The notes below the pieces were generated by a model. The model saw nothing but the letters and a program-made list of their open reading frames with translations. It searched no databases and was not told where the DNA came from. From the NCBI GenBank assembly GCA_947095585.1, contig OX352761.1, positions 56,590,432-56,654,431 on the forward strand: a DNA stretch of 64,000 nucleotides, given 5' to 3'. Of this stretch, positions 32,164-45,100 are shown one piece after another. Each line of letters begins with the position of its first letter. The stretch's first letter is position 1. The stretch comes from Nephrocerus scutellatus. Taxonomy: Eukaryota > Arthropoda > Insecta > Diptera > Pipunculidae. The position numbers were made by a program, and so were the translations under genes.

Positions 32164-32210
32164 AGGCTAGAGCGCTTTCGTCCTCCACCACGAGGACTTA
32201 TCAGTAGCCT
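32164..32210 (-). ncRNA. Hammerhead copy with G8A core change (likely inactive)
   Basis: Base 32199 is T instead of C, giving CUGAUAA in the core. G8 is the catalytic general acid of hammerheads, so this copy should not cleave. The same change recurs at 35249, six units away. Confidence 0.9.
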
Positions 32211-35200
32211 TGTGTATGTGTATTGTGTCGTGTGTAATGTGTGGTGTGTACTAAGGTGTGCGATAGAATAATATAATTTAAATTCAAAGAGATAATATAA
32301 GGTATAAAAATAAAATAAAACTCAACTACTTACTACTACCCGACCTAACAGATAATCGGGAAATTCGATGGTCAAATCGTATGAAAAATTTAAATTCGTC
32401 GCTCCAAGTTAAGACAGGTAGGCCGAGTATTGCACAAGAGCCTCCATTAAGCTAAAGTAAACAAGGGAGTGGTGGAATGGGGAGATCTGCGAGTGTTTCA
32501 CAAGACAGACCTCGGGGCTAGGGACTCCAAGTGAGAATATAGGCGGAAGGCCAGATTTCACAAGAGAGGGGATACAAAGCTAGAATACTTTACGTTAACA
32601 ATGATTAGCAAAACAAATGATAAAACTCATCTAAATATATGTGTATGTGTGTGTGTAATTGTGTGTTGGTAGGCTAGAGCGCTTTCGTCCTCCACCACGA
32701 GGACTCATCAGTAGCCTTGTGTATGTGTATTGTGTGGTGTGTAATGTGTGGTGTGTACTAAGGTGTGCGATAGAATAATATAATTTAAATTCAAAGAGAT
32801 AATATAAGGTATAAAAATAAAATAAAACTCAACTACTTACTACTACCCGACCTAACAGATAATCGGGAAATTCGATGGTCAAATCGTATGAAAAATTTAA
32901 ATTCGTCGCTCCAAGTTAAGACAGGTAGGCCTAGTATTGCACAAGAGCCTCCATTAAGGTAAAGTAAACAAGGGAGTGGTGGAATGGGGAGATCTGTGAG
33001 TGTTTCACAAGACAGACCTCGGGGCTAGAGACTCCAAGTGAGAATATAGGCGGAAGGCCAGATATTTCACAAGAGAGGGGATGCAAAGCTAGAATACTTT
33101 ACGATAACAATGATTAGCAAAACAAATGATAAAACTCATCTAAATATATGTTTATGTGTGTGTGTAATTGTGTGTTGGTAGGCTAGAGCGCTTTCGTCCT
33201 CCACCACGAGGACTCATCAGTAGCCTTGTGTATGTGTATTGTGTGGTGTGTAATGTGTGGTGTGTACTAAGGTGTGCGATAGAATAATATAATTTAAATT
33301 CAAAGAGATAATATAAGGTATAAAAATAAAATAAAACTCAACTACTTACTACTACCCGACCTAACAGATAATCGGGAAATTCGATGGTCAAATCGTATGA
33401 AAAATTTAAATTCGTCGCTCCAAGTTAAGACAGGTAGGCCGAGTATTGCACAAGAGCCTCCATTAAGCTAAAGTAAACAAGGGAGTGGTGGAATGGGGAG
33501 ATCTGCGAGTGTTTCACAAGACAGACCTCGGGGCTAGGGACTCCAAGTGAGAATATAGGCGGAAGGCCAGATATTTCACAAGAGAGGGGATACAAAGCTA
33601 GAATACTTTACGTTAACAATGATTAGCAAAACAAATGATAAAATTCATCTAAATATATGTGTATGTGTGTGTGTAATTGTGTGTTGGTAGGCTAGAGCGC
33701 TTTCGTCCTCCACCACGAGGACTCATCAGTAGCCTTGTGTATGTGTATTGTGTGGTGTGTAATGTGTGGTGTGTACTAAGGTGTGCGATAGAATAATATA
33801 ATTTAAATTCAAAGAGATAATATAAGGTATAAAAATAAATTAAAACTCAACTACTTACTACTACCCGACCTAACAGATAATCGGGAAATTCGATGGTCAA
33901 ATCGTATGAAAAATTTAAATTCGTCGCTCCAAGTTAAGACAGGTAGGCCGAGTATTGCACAAGAGCCTCCATTAAGCTAAAGTAAACAAGGGAGTGGTGG
34001 AATGGGGAGATCTGCGAGTGTTTCACAAGACAGACCTCGGGGCTAGGGACTCCAAGTGAGAATATAGGCGGAAGGCCAGATATTTCACAAGAGAGGGGAT
34101 ACAAAGCTAGAATACTTTACGTTAACAATGATTAGCAAAACAAATGATAAAACTCATCTAAATATATGTGTAAGTGTGTGTGTAATTGTTGGTTGGTGGG
34201 CTAGAGCGCTTTCGTCCTCCACCACGAGGACTCATCAGTAGCCTTGTGTATGTGTATTGTGTGGTGTGTAATGTGTGGTGTGTACGAAGGTGTGCGATAG
34301 AATAATATAATTTGAATTCAAAGAGATAATCTAAGGTATAAAAATAAATTAAAACTCAACTACTTACTACTACCCGACCTAACAGATAATCGGGAAATTC
34401 GGTGGTCAAATCGTATGAAAAATTTAAATTCGTCGCTCCAAGTTAAGGCAGGTAGGCCGAGTATTGCACAAGAGCCTCCATTAAGCTAAAGTAAACAAGG
34501 GAGTGGTGGAATGGGGAGATCTGCGAGTGTTTCACAAGACAGACCTCGGGGCTAGGGACTCCAAGTGAGAATATAGGCGGAAGGCCAGATATTTCACAAG
34601 AGAGGGGATACAAAGCTAGAATACTTTACGTTAACAATGACTAGCAAAACAAATGATAAAATTCATCTAAATATATGTGTATGTGTGTGTAATTGTGTGT
34701 TGGTAGGCTAGAGCGCTTTCGTCCTCCACCACGAGGACTCATCAGTAGCCTTGTGTATGTGTATTGTGTGGTGTGTAATGTGTGGTGTGTACTAAGGTGT
34801 GCGATAGAATAATATAATTTAAATTCAAAGAGATAATATAAGGTATAAAAATAAAATAAAACTCAACTACTTACTACTACCCGACCTAACAGATAATCGG
34901 GAAATTCGATGGTCAAATCGTATGAAAAATTTAAATTCGTCGCTCCAAGTTAAGACAGGTAGGCCGAGTATTGCACAAGAGCCTCCATTAAGCTAAAGTA
35001 AACAAGGGAGTGGTGGAATGGGTAGATCTGCGAGTGTTTCACAAGACAGACCTCGGGGCTAGGGACTCCAAGTGAGAATATAGGCGGAAGGCCAGATATT
35101 TCACAAGAGAGGGGATACAAAGCTAGAATACTTTACGTTAACAATGATTAGCAAAACAAATGATAAAACTCATCTAAATATATGTGTATGTGTGTGTGTA

Positions 35201-35213
35201 ATTGTGTGTTGGT

Positions 35214-35260
35214 AGGCTAGAGCGCTTTCGTCCTCCACCACGAGGACTTATCAGTAGCCT
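35214..35260 (-). ncRNA. Hammerhead copy with G8A core change, second instance
   Basis: Identical change to that in the copy at 32164 (base 35249), with the rest of the motif intact. It lies exactly six monomers on and so is probably a duplicated unit rather than an independent mutation. Confidence 0.9.
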
Positions 35261-38200
35261 TGTGTATGTGTATTGTGTGGTGTGTAATGTGTGGTGTGTA
35301 CTAAGGTGTGCGATAGAATAATATAATTTAAATTCAAAGAGATAATATAAGGTATAAAAATAAAATAAAACTCAACTACTTACTACTACCCGACCTAACA
35401 GATAATCGGGAAATTCGATGGTCAAATCGTATGAAAAATTTAAATTCGTCGCTCCAAGTTAAGACAGGTAGGCCGAGTATTGCACAAGAGCCTCCATTAA
35501 GCTAAAGTAAACAAGGGAGTGGTGGAATGGGGAGATCTGCGAGTGTTTCACAAGACAGACCTCGGGGCTAGGGACTCCAAGTGAGAATATAGGCGGAAGG
35601 CCAGATATTTCACAAGAGAGGGGATACAAAGCTAGAATACTTTACGTTAACAATGATTAGCAAAACAAATGATAAAACTCATCTAAATATATGTGTATGT
35701 GTGTGTGTAATTGTGTGTTGGTAGGCTAGAGCGCTTTCGTCCTCCACCACGAGGACTCATCAGTAGCCTTGTGTATGTGTATTGTGTGGTGTGTAATGTG
35801 TGGTGTGTACTAAGGTGTGCGATAGAATAATATAATTTAAATTCAAAGAGATAATATAAGGTATAAAAATAAAATAAAACTCAACTACTTACTACTACCC
35901 GACCTAACAGATAATCGGGAAATTCGATGGTCAAATCGTATGAAAAATTTAAATTCGTCGCTCCAAGTTAAGACAGGTAGGCCTAGTATTGCACAAGAGC
36001 CTCCATTAAGCTAAAGTAAACAAGGGAGTGGTGGAATGGGGAGATCTGCGAGTGTTTCACAAGACAGACCTCGGGGCTAGGGACTCCAAGTGAGAATATA
36101 GGCGGAAGGCCAGATATTTCACAAGAGAGGGGATGCAAAGCTAGAATACTTTACGTTAACAATGATTAGCAAAACAAATGATAAAACTCATCTAAATATA
36201 TGTTTATGTGTGTGTGTAATTGTGTGTTGGTAGGCTAGAGCGCTTTCGTCCTCCACCACGAGGACTCATCAGTAGCCTTGTGTATGTGTATTGTGTGGTG
36301 TGTAATGTGTGGTGTGTACTAAGGTGTGCGATAGAATAATATAATTTAAATTCAAAGAGATAATATAAGGTATAAAAATAAAATAAAACTCAACTACTTA
36401 CTACTACCCGACCTAACAGATAATCGGGAAATTCGATGGTCAAATCGTATGAAAAATTTAAATTCGTCGCTCCAAGTTAAGACAGGTAGGCCGAGTATTG
36501 CACAAGAGCCTCCATTAAGCTAAAGTAAACAAGGGAGTGGTGGAATGGGGAGATCTGCGAGTGTTTCACAAGACAGACCTCGGGGCTAGGGACTCCAAGT
36601 GAGAATATAGGCGGAAGGCCAGATATTTCACAATAAGGGGATACAAAGCTAGAATACTTTACGTTAACAATGATTAGCAAAACAAATGATAAAACTCATC
36701 TAAATATATTTGTACGTGTGTGTGTAATTGTGTGTTGGTAGGCTAGAGCGCTTTCGTCCTCCACCACGAGGACTCATCAGTAGCCTTGTGTATGTGTATT
36801 GTGTGGTGTGTAATGTGTGGTGTGTACTAAGGTGTGCGATAGAATAATATAATTTAAATTCAAAGAGATAATATAAGGTATAAAAATAAAATAAAACTCA
36901 ACTACTTACTACTACCCGACCTAACAGATAATCGGGAAATTCGATGGTCAAATCGTATGAAAAATTTAAATTCGTCGCTCCAAGTTAAGACAGGTAGGCC
37001 GAGTATTGCACAAGAGCCTCCATTAAGCTAAAGTAAACAAGGGAGTGGTGGAATGGGGAGATCTGCGAATGTTTCACAAGACAGACCTCGGGGCTAGGGA
37101 CTCCAAGTGAGAATATAGGCGGAAGGCCAGATATTTCACAAGAGAGGGGATACAAAGCTAGAATACTTTACGTTAACAATGATTAGCAAAACAAATGATA
37201 AAATTCATCTAAATATATGTGTATGTGTGTGTGTAATTGTGTGTTGGTAGGCTAGAGCGCTTTCGTCCTCCACCACGAGGACTCATCAGTAGCCTTGTGT
37301 ATGTGTATTGTGTGGTGTGTAATGTGTGGTGTGTACTAAGGTGTTCGATAGAATAATATAATTTAAATTCAAAGAGATAATATAAGGTATAAAAATAAAT
37401 TAAAACTCAACTACTTACTACTACCCGACCTAACAGATAATCGGGAAATTCGATGGTCAAATCGTATGAACAATTTAAATTCGTCGCTCCAAGTTAAGAC
37501 AGGTAGGCCGAGTATTGCACAAGAGCCTCCATTAAGCTAAAGTAAACAAGGGAGTGGTGGAATGGGGAGATCTGCGAGTGTTTCACAAGACAGACCTCGG
37601 GGCTAGGGACTCCAAGTGAGAATATAGGCGGAAGGCCAGATATTTCACAAGAGAGGGGATACAAAGCTAGAATACTTTACGTTAACAATGATTAGCAAAA
37701 CAAATGATAAAACTCATCTAAATATATGTGTATGTGTGTGTGTAATTGTGTGTTGGTAGGCTAGAGCGCTTTCGTCCTCCACCACGAGGACTCATCAGTA
37801 GCCTTGTGTATGTGTATTGTGTGGTGTGTAATGTGGGGTGTGTACTAAGGTGTGCGATAGAATAATATAATTTAAATTCAAAGAGATAATATAAGGTATA
37901 AAAATAAAATAAAACTCAACTACTTACTACTACCCGACCTAACAGATAATCGGGAAATTCGATGGTTAAATCGTATGAAAAATTTAAATTCGTCGCTCCA
38001 AGTTAAGACAGGTAGGCCGAGTATTGCACAAGAGCCTCCATTAAGCTAAAGTAAACAAGGGAGTGGTGGAATGGGGAGATCTGCGAGTGTTTCACAAGAC
38101 AGACCTCGGGGCTAGGGACTCCAAGTGAGAATATAGGCGGAAGGCCAGATATTTCACAAGAGAGGGGATACAAAGCTAGAATACTTTACGTTAACAATGA

Positions 38201-41200
38201 TTAGCAAAACAAATGATAAAACTCATCTAAATATATGTGTAAGTGTGTGTGTAATTGTTTGTTGGTAGGCTAGAGCGCTTTCGTCCTCCACCACGAGGAC
38301 TCATCAGTAGCCTTGTGTATGTGTATTGTGTGGTGTGTAATGTGTGGTGTGTACTAAGGTGTGCGATAGAATAATATAATTTAAATTCAAAGAGATAATA
38401 TAAGGTATAAAAATAAATTAAAAATCAACTACTTACTACTACCCGACCTAACAGATAATCGGGAAATTCGATGGTCAAATCGTATGAAAAATTTAAATTC
38501 GTCGCTCCAAGTTAAGACAGGTAGGCCGAGTATTGCACAAGAGCCTCCATTAAGCTAAAGTAAACAAGGGAGTGGTGGAATGGGGAGATCTGCGAGTGTT
38601 TCACAAGACAGACCTCGGGGCTAGGGACTCCAAGTGAGAATATAGGCGGAAGGCCAGATATTTCACAAGAGAGGGGATACAAAGCTAGAATACTTTACGT
38701 TAACAATGATTAGCAAAACAAATGATAAAACTCATCTAAATATATGTGTATGTGTGTGTGTAATTGTGTGTTGGTAGGCTAGAGCGCTTTCGTCCTCCAC
38801 CACGAGGACTCATCAGTAGCCTTGTGTATGTGTATTGTGTGGTGTGTAATGTGTGGTGTGTACTAAGGTGTGCGATAGAATAATATAATTTAAATTCAAA
38901 GAGATAATATAAGGTATAAAAATAAAATAAAACTCAACTACTTACTACTACCGACCTAACAGATAATCGGGAAATTCGATGGTCAAATCGTATGAAAAAT
39001 TTAAATTCGTAGCTCCAAGTTAAGACAGGTAGGCCGAGTATTGCACAAGAGCCTCCATTAAGCTAAAGTAAACAAGGGAGTGGTGGAATGGGGAGATCTG
39101 CGAGTGTTTCACAAGACAGACCTCGGGGCTAGGGACTCCAAGTGAGAATATAGGCGGAAGGCCAGATATTTCACAAGAGAGGGGATACAAAGCTAGAATA
39201 CTTTACGTTAACAATGATTAGCAAAACAAATGATAAAACTCATCTAAATATATGTGTATGTGTGTGTGTAATTGTGTGTTGGTAGGCTAGAGCGCTTTCG
39301 CCCTCCACCACGAGGACTCATCAGTAGCCTTGTGTATGTGTATTGTGTGGTGTGTAATGTGTGGTGTGTACTAAGGTGTGCGATAGAATAATATAATTTA
39401 AATTCAAAGAGATAATATAAGGTATAAAAATAAAATAAAACTCAACTACTTACTACTACCCGACCTAACAGATAATCGGGAAATTCGATGGTCAAATCGT
39501 ATGAAAAATTTAAATTCGTCGCTCCAAGTTAAGACAGGTAGGCCGAGTATTGCACAAGAGCCTCCATTAAGCTAAAGTAAACAAGGGAGTGGTGGAATGG
39601 GGAGATCTGCGAGTGTTTCACAAGACAGACCTCGGGGCTAGGGACTCCAAGTGAGAATATAGGCGGAAGGCCAGATATTTCACAAGAGAGGGGATACAAA
39701 GCTAGAATACTTTACGTTAACAATGATTAGCAAAACAAATGATAAAATTCATCTAAATATATGTGTATGTGTGTGTGTAATTGTGTGTTGGTAGGCTAGA
39801 GCGCTTTCGTCCTCCACCACGAGGACTCATCAGTAGCCTTGTGTATGTGTATTGTGTGGTGTGTAATGTGTGGTGTGTACTAAGGTGTGCGATAGAATAA
39901 TATAATTTAAATTCAAAGAGATAATATAAGGTATAAAAATAAAATAAAACTCAACTACTTACTACTACCCGACCTAACAGATAATCGGGAAATTCGATGG
40001 TCAAATCGTATGAAAAATTTAAATTCGTCGCTCCAAGTTAAGACAGGTAGGCCGAGTATTGCACAAGAGCCTCCATTAAGCTAAAGTAAACAAGGGAGTG
40101 GTGGAATGGGGAGATCTGCGAGTGTTTCACAAGACAGACCTCGGGGCTAGGGACTCCAAGTGAGAATATAGGCGGAAGGCCAGATATTTCACAAGAGAGG
40201 GGATACAAAGCTAGAATACTTTACGTTAACAATGATTAGCAAAACAAATGATAAAACTCATCTAAATATATGTGTATGTGTGTGTGTAATTGTGTGTTGG
40301 TAGGCTAGAGCGCTTTCGTCCTCCACCACGAGGACTCATCAGTAGCCTTGTGTATGTGTATTGTGTGGTGTGTAATGTGTGGTGTGTACTAAGGTGTGCG
40401 ATAGAATAATATAATTTAAATTCAAAGAGATAATATAAGGTATAAAAATAAAATAAAACTCAACTACTTACTACTACCCGACCTAACAGATAATCGGGAA
40501 ATTCGATGGTCAAATCGTATGAAAAATTTAAATTCGTCGCTCCAAGTTAAGACAGGTAGGCCGAGTATTGCACAAGAGCCTCCATTAAGCTAAAGTAAAC
40601 AAGGGAGTAGTGGAATGGGGAGATCTGCGAGTGTTTCACAAGACAGACCTCGGGGCTAGGGACTCCAAGTGAGAATATAGGCGGAAGGCCAGATATTTCA
40701 CAAGAGAGGGGATACAAAGCTAGAATACTTTACGTTAACAATGATTAGCAAAACAAATGATAAAACTCATCTAAATATAAGTGTATGTGTGTGTGTAATT
40801 GTGTGTTGGTAGGCTAGAGCGCTTTCGTCCTCCACCACGAGGACTCATCAGTAGCCTTGTGTATGTGTATTGTGTGGTGTGTAATGTGTGGTGTGTACTA
40901 AGGTGTGCGATAGAATAATATAATTTAAATTCAAAGAGATAATATAAGGTATAAAAATAAAATAAAACTCAACTACTTACTACTACCCGACCTAACAGAT
41001 AATCGGGAAATTCGATGGTCAAATCGTATGAAAAATTTAAATTCGTCGCTCCAAGTTAAGACAGGTAGGCCGAGTATTGCACAAGAGCCTCCATTAAGCT
41101 AAAGTAAACAAGGGAGTGGTGGAATGGGGATATCTGCGAGTGTTTCACAAGACAGACCTCGGGGCTAGGGACTCCAAGTGAGAATATAGGCGGAAGGCCA

Positions 41201-42056
41201 GATATTTCACAAGAGAGGGGATACAAAGCTAGAATACTTTACGTTAACAATGATTAGCAAAACAAATGATAAAACTCATCTAAATATATGTGTATGTGTG
41301 TGTGTAATTGTGTGTTGGTAGGCTAGAGCGCTTTCGTCCTCCACCACGAGGACTCATCAGTAGCCTTGTGTATGTGTATTGTGTGGTGTGTAATGTGTGG
41401 TGTGTACTAAGGTGTGCGATAGAATAATATAATTTAAATTCAAAGAGATAATATAAGGTATAAAAATAAAATAAAACTCAACTACTTACTACTACCCGAC
41501 CTAACAGATAATCGGGAAATTCGATGGTCAAATCGTATGAAAAATTTAAATTCGTCGCTCCAAGTTAAGACAGGTAGGCCGAGTATTGCACAAGAGCCTC
41601 CATTAAGCTAAAGTAAACAAGGGAGTGGTGGAATGGGGAGATCTGCGAGTGTTTCACAAGACAGACCTCGGGGCTAGGGACTCCAAGTGAGAATATAGGC
41701 GGAAGGCCAGATATTTCACAAGAGAGGGGATACAAAGCTAGAATACTTTACGTTAACAATGATTAGCAAAACAAATGATAAAACTCATCTAAATATATGT
41801 GTATGTGTGTGTGTAATTGTGTGTTGGTAGGCTAGAGCGCTTTCGTCCTCCACCACGAGGACTCATCAGTAGCCTTGTGTATGTGTATTGTGTGGTGTGT
41901 AATGTGTGGTGTGTACTAAGGTGTGCGATAGAATAATATAATTTAAATTCAAAGAGATAATATAAGGTATAAAAATAAAATAAAACTCAACTACTTACTA
42001 CTACCCGACCTAACAGATAATCGGGAAATTCGATGGACAAATCGTATGAAAAATTT

Positions 42057-42160
42057 AAATTCGTCGCTCCAAGTTAAGACAGGTAGGCCGAGTATTGCAC
42101 AAGAGCCTCCATTAAGCTAAAGTAAACAAGGGAGTGGTGGAATGGGGATATGAAAAATTT
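42057..42160. repeat. 104-bp truncated monomer
   Basis: This unit starts normally, then after GGAATGGGGA jumps at TAT into TATGAAAAATTTAAATTCG, the start of the next unit. The lost part includes the ribozyme. The matching intact unit, with the same GGATATCTG and GATGGACAA variants, begins at 46232. The TAT shared by both sides suggests a microhomology junction. Confidence 0.92.
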
Positions 42161-45100
42161 AAATTCGTCGCTCCAAGTTAAGACAGGTAGGCCTAGTATT
42201 GCACAAGAGCCTCCATTAAGCTAAAGTAAACAAGGGAGTGGTGGAATGGGGAGATCTGCGAGTGTTTCACAAGACAGACCTCGGGGCTAGGGACTCCAAG
42301 TGAGAATATAGGCGGAAGGCCAGATATTTCACAAGAGAGGGGATGCAAAGCTAGAATACTTTACGTTAACAATGATTAGCAAAACAAATGATAAAACTCA
42401 TCTAAATATATGTTTATGTGTGTGTGTAATTGTGTGTTGGTAGGCTAGAGCGCTTTCGTCCTCCACCACGAGGACTCATCAGTAGCCTTGTGTATGTGTA
42501 TTGTGTGGTGTGTAATGTGTGGTGTGTACTAAGGTGTGCGATAGAATAATATAATTTAAATTCAAAGAGATAATATAAGGTATAAAAATAAAATAAAACT
42601 CAACTACTTACTACTACCCGACCTAACAGATAATCGGGAAATTCGATGGTCAAATCGTATGAAAAATTTAAATTCGTCGCTCCAAGTTAAGACAGGTAGG
42701 CCGAGTATTGCACAAGAGCCTCCATTAAGCTAAAGTAAACAAGGGAGTGGTGGAATGGGGAGATCTGCGAGTGTTTCACAAGACAGACCTCGGGGCTAGG
42801 GACTCCAAGTGAGAATATAGGCGGAAGGCCAGATATTTCACAAGAGAGGGGATACAAAGCTAGAATACTTTACGTTAACAATGATTAGCAAAACAAATGA
42901 TAAAATTCATCTAAATATATGTGTATGTGTGTGTGTAATTGTGTGTTGGTAGGCTAGAGCGCTTTCGTCCTCCACCACGAGGACTCATCAGTAGCCTTGT
43001 GTATGTGTATTGTGTGGTGTGTAATGTGTGGTGTGTACTAAGGTGTGCGATAGAATAATATAATTTAAATTCAAAGAGATAATATAAGGTATAAAAATAA
43101 AATAAAACTCAACTACTTACTACTACCCGACCTAACAGATAATCGGGAAATTCGATGGTCAAATCGTATGAAAAATTTAAATTCGTCGCTCCAAGTTAAG
43201 ACAGGTAGGCCGAGTATTGCACAAGAGCCTCCATTAAGCTAAAGTAAACAAGGGAGTGGTGGAATGGGGAGATCTGCGAGTGTTTCACAAGACAGACCTC
43301 GGGGCTAGGGACTCCAAGTGAGAATATAGGCGGAAGGCCAGATATTTCACAAGAGAGGGGATACAAAGCTAGAATACTTTACGTTAACAATGATTAGCAA
43401 AACAAATGATAAAACTCATCTAAATATATGTGTATGTGTGTGTGTAATTGTGTGTTGGTAGGCTAGAGCGCTTTCGTCCTCCACCACGAGGACTCATCAG
43501 TAGCCTTGTGTATGTGTATTGTGTGGTGTGTAATGTGTGGTGTGTACTAAGGTGTGCGATAGAATAATATAATTTAAATTCAAAGAGATAATATAAGGTA
43601 TAAAAATAAAATAAAACTCTACTACTTACTACTACCCGACCTAACAGATAATCGGGAAATTCGATGGTCAAATCGTATGAAAAATTTAAATTCGTCGCTC
43701 CAAGTTAAGACAGGTAGGCCTAGTATTGCACAAGAGCCTCCATTAAGCTAAAGTAAACAAGGGAGTGGTGGAATGGGGAGATCTGCGAGTGTTTCACAAG
43801 ACAGACCTCGGGGCTAGGGACTCCAAGTGAGAATATAGGCGGAAGGCCAGATATTTCACAAGAGAGGGGATGCAAAGCTAGAATACTTTACGTTAACAAT
43901 GATTAGCAAAACAAATGATAAAACTCATCTAAATATATGTTTATGTGTGTGTGTAATTGTGTGTTGGTAGGCTAGAGCGCTTTCGTCCTCCACCACGAGG
44001 ACTCATCAGTAGCCTTGTGTATGTGTATTGTGTGGTGTGTAATGTGTGGTGTGTACTAAGGTGTGCGATAGAATAATATAATTTAAATTCAAAGAGATAA
44101 TATAAGGTATAAAAATAAAATAAAACTCAACTACTTACTACTACCCGACCTAACAGATAATCGGGAAATTCGATGGTCAAATCGTATGAAAAATTTAAAT
44201 TCGTCGCTCCAAGTTAAGACAGGTAGGCCGAGTATTGCACAAGAGCCTCCATTAAGCTAAAGTAAACAAGGGAGTGGTGGAATGGGGAGATCTGCGAGTG
44301 TTTCACAAGACAGACCTCGGGGCTAGGGACTCCAAGTGAGAATATAGGCGGAAGGCCAGATATTTCACAATAAGGGGATACAAAGCTAGAATACTTTACG
44401 TTAACAATGATTAGCAAAACAAATGATAAAACTCATCTAAATATATGTGTATGTGTGTGTGTAATTGTGTGTTGGTAGGCTAGAGCGCTTTCGTCCTTCA
44501 CCACGAGGACTCATCAGTAGCCTTGTGTATGTGTATTGTTTGGTGTGTAATGTGTGGTGTGTACTAAGGTGTGCGATAGAATAATATAATTTAAATTCAA
44601 AGAGATAATATAAGGTATAAAAATAAAATAAAACTTAACTACTTACTACTACCCGACCTAACAGATAATCGGGAAATTCGATGGTCAAATCGTATGAAAA
44701 ATTTAAATTCGTCGCTCCAAGTTAAGACAGGTAGGCCGAGTATTGCACAAGAGCCTCCATTAAGCTAAAGTAAACAAGGGAGTAGTGGAATGGGGAGATC
44801 TGCGAGTGTTTCACAAGACAGACCTCGGGGCTAGGGACTCCAAGTGAGAATATAGGCGGAAGGCCAGATATTTCACAAGAGATGGGATACAAAGCTAGAA
44901 TACTTTACGTTAACAATGATTAGCAAAACAAATGATAAAACTCATCTAAATATAAGTGTATGTGTGTGTGTAATTGTGTGTTGGTAGGCTAGAGCGCTTT
45001 CGTCCTCCACCACGAGGACTCATCAGTAGCCTTGTGTATGTGTATTGTGTGGTGTGTAATGTGTGGTGTGTACTAAGGTGTGCGATAGAATAATATAATT

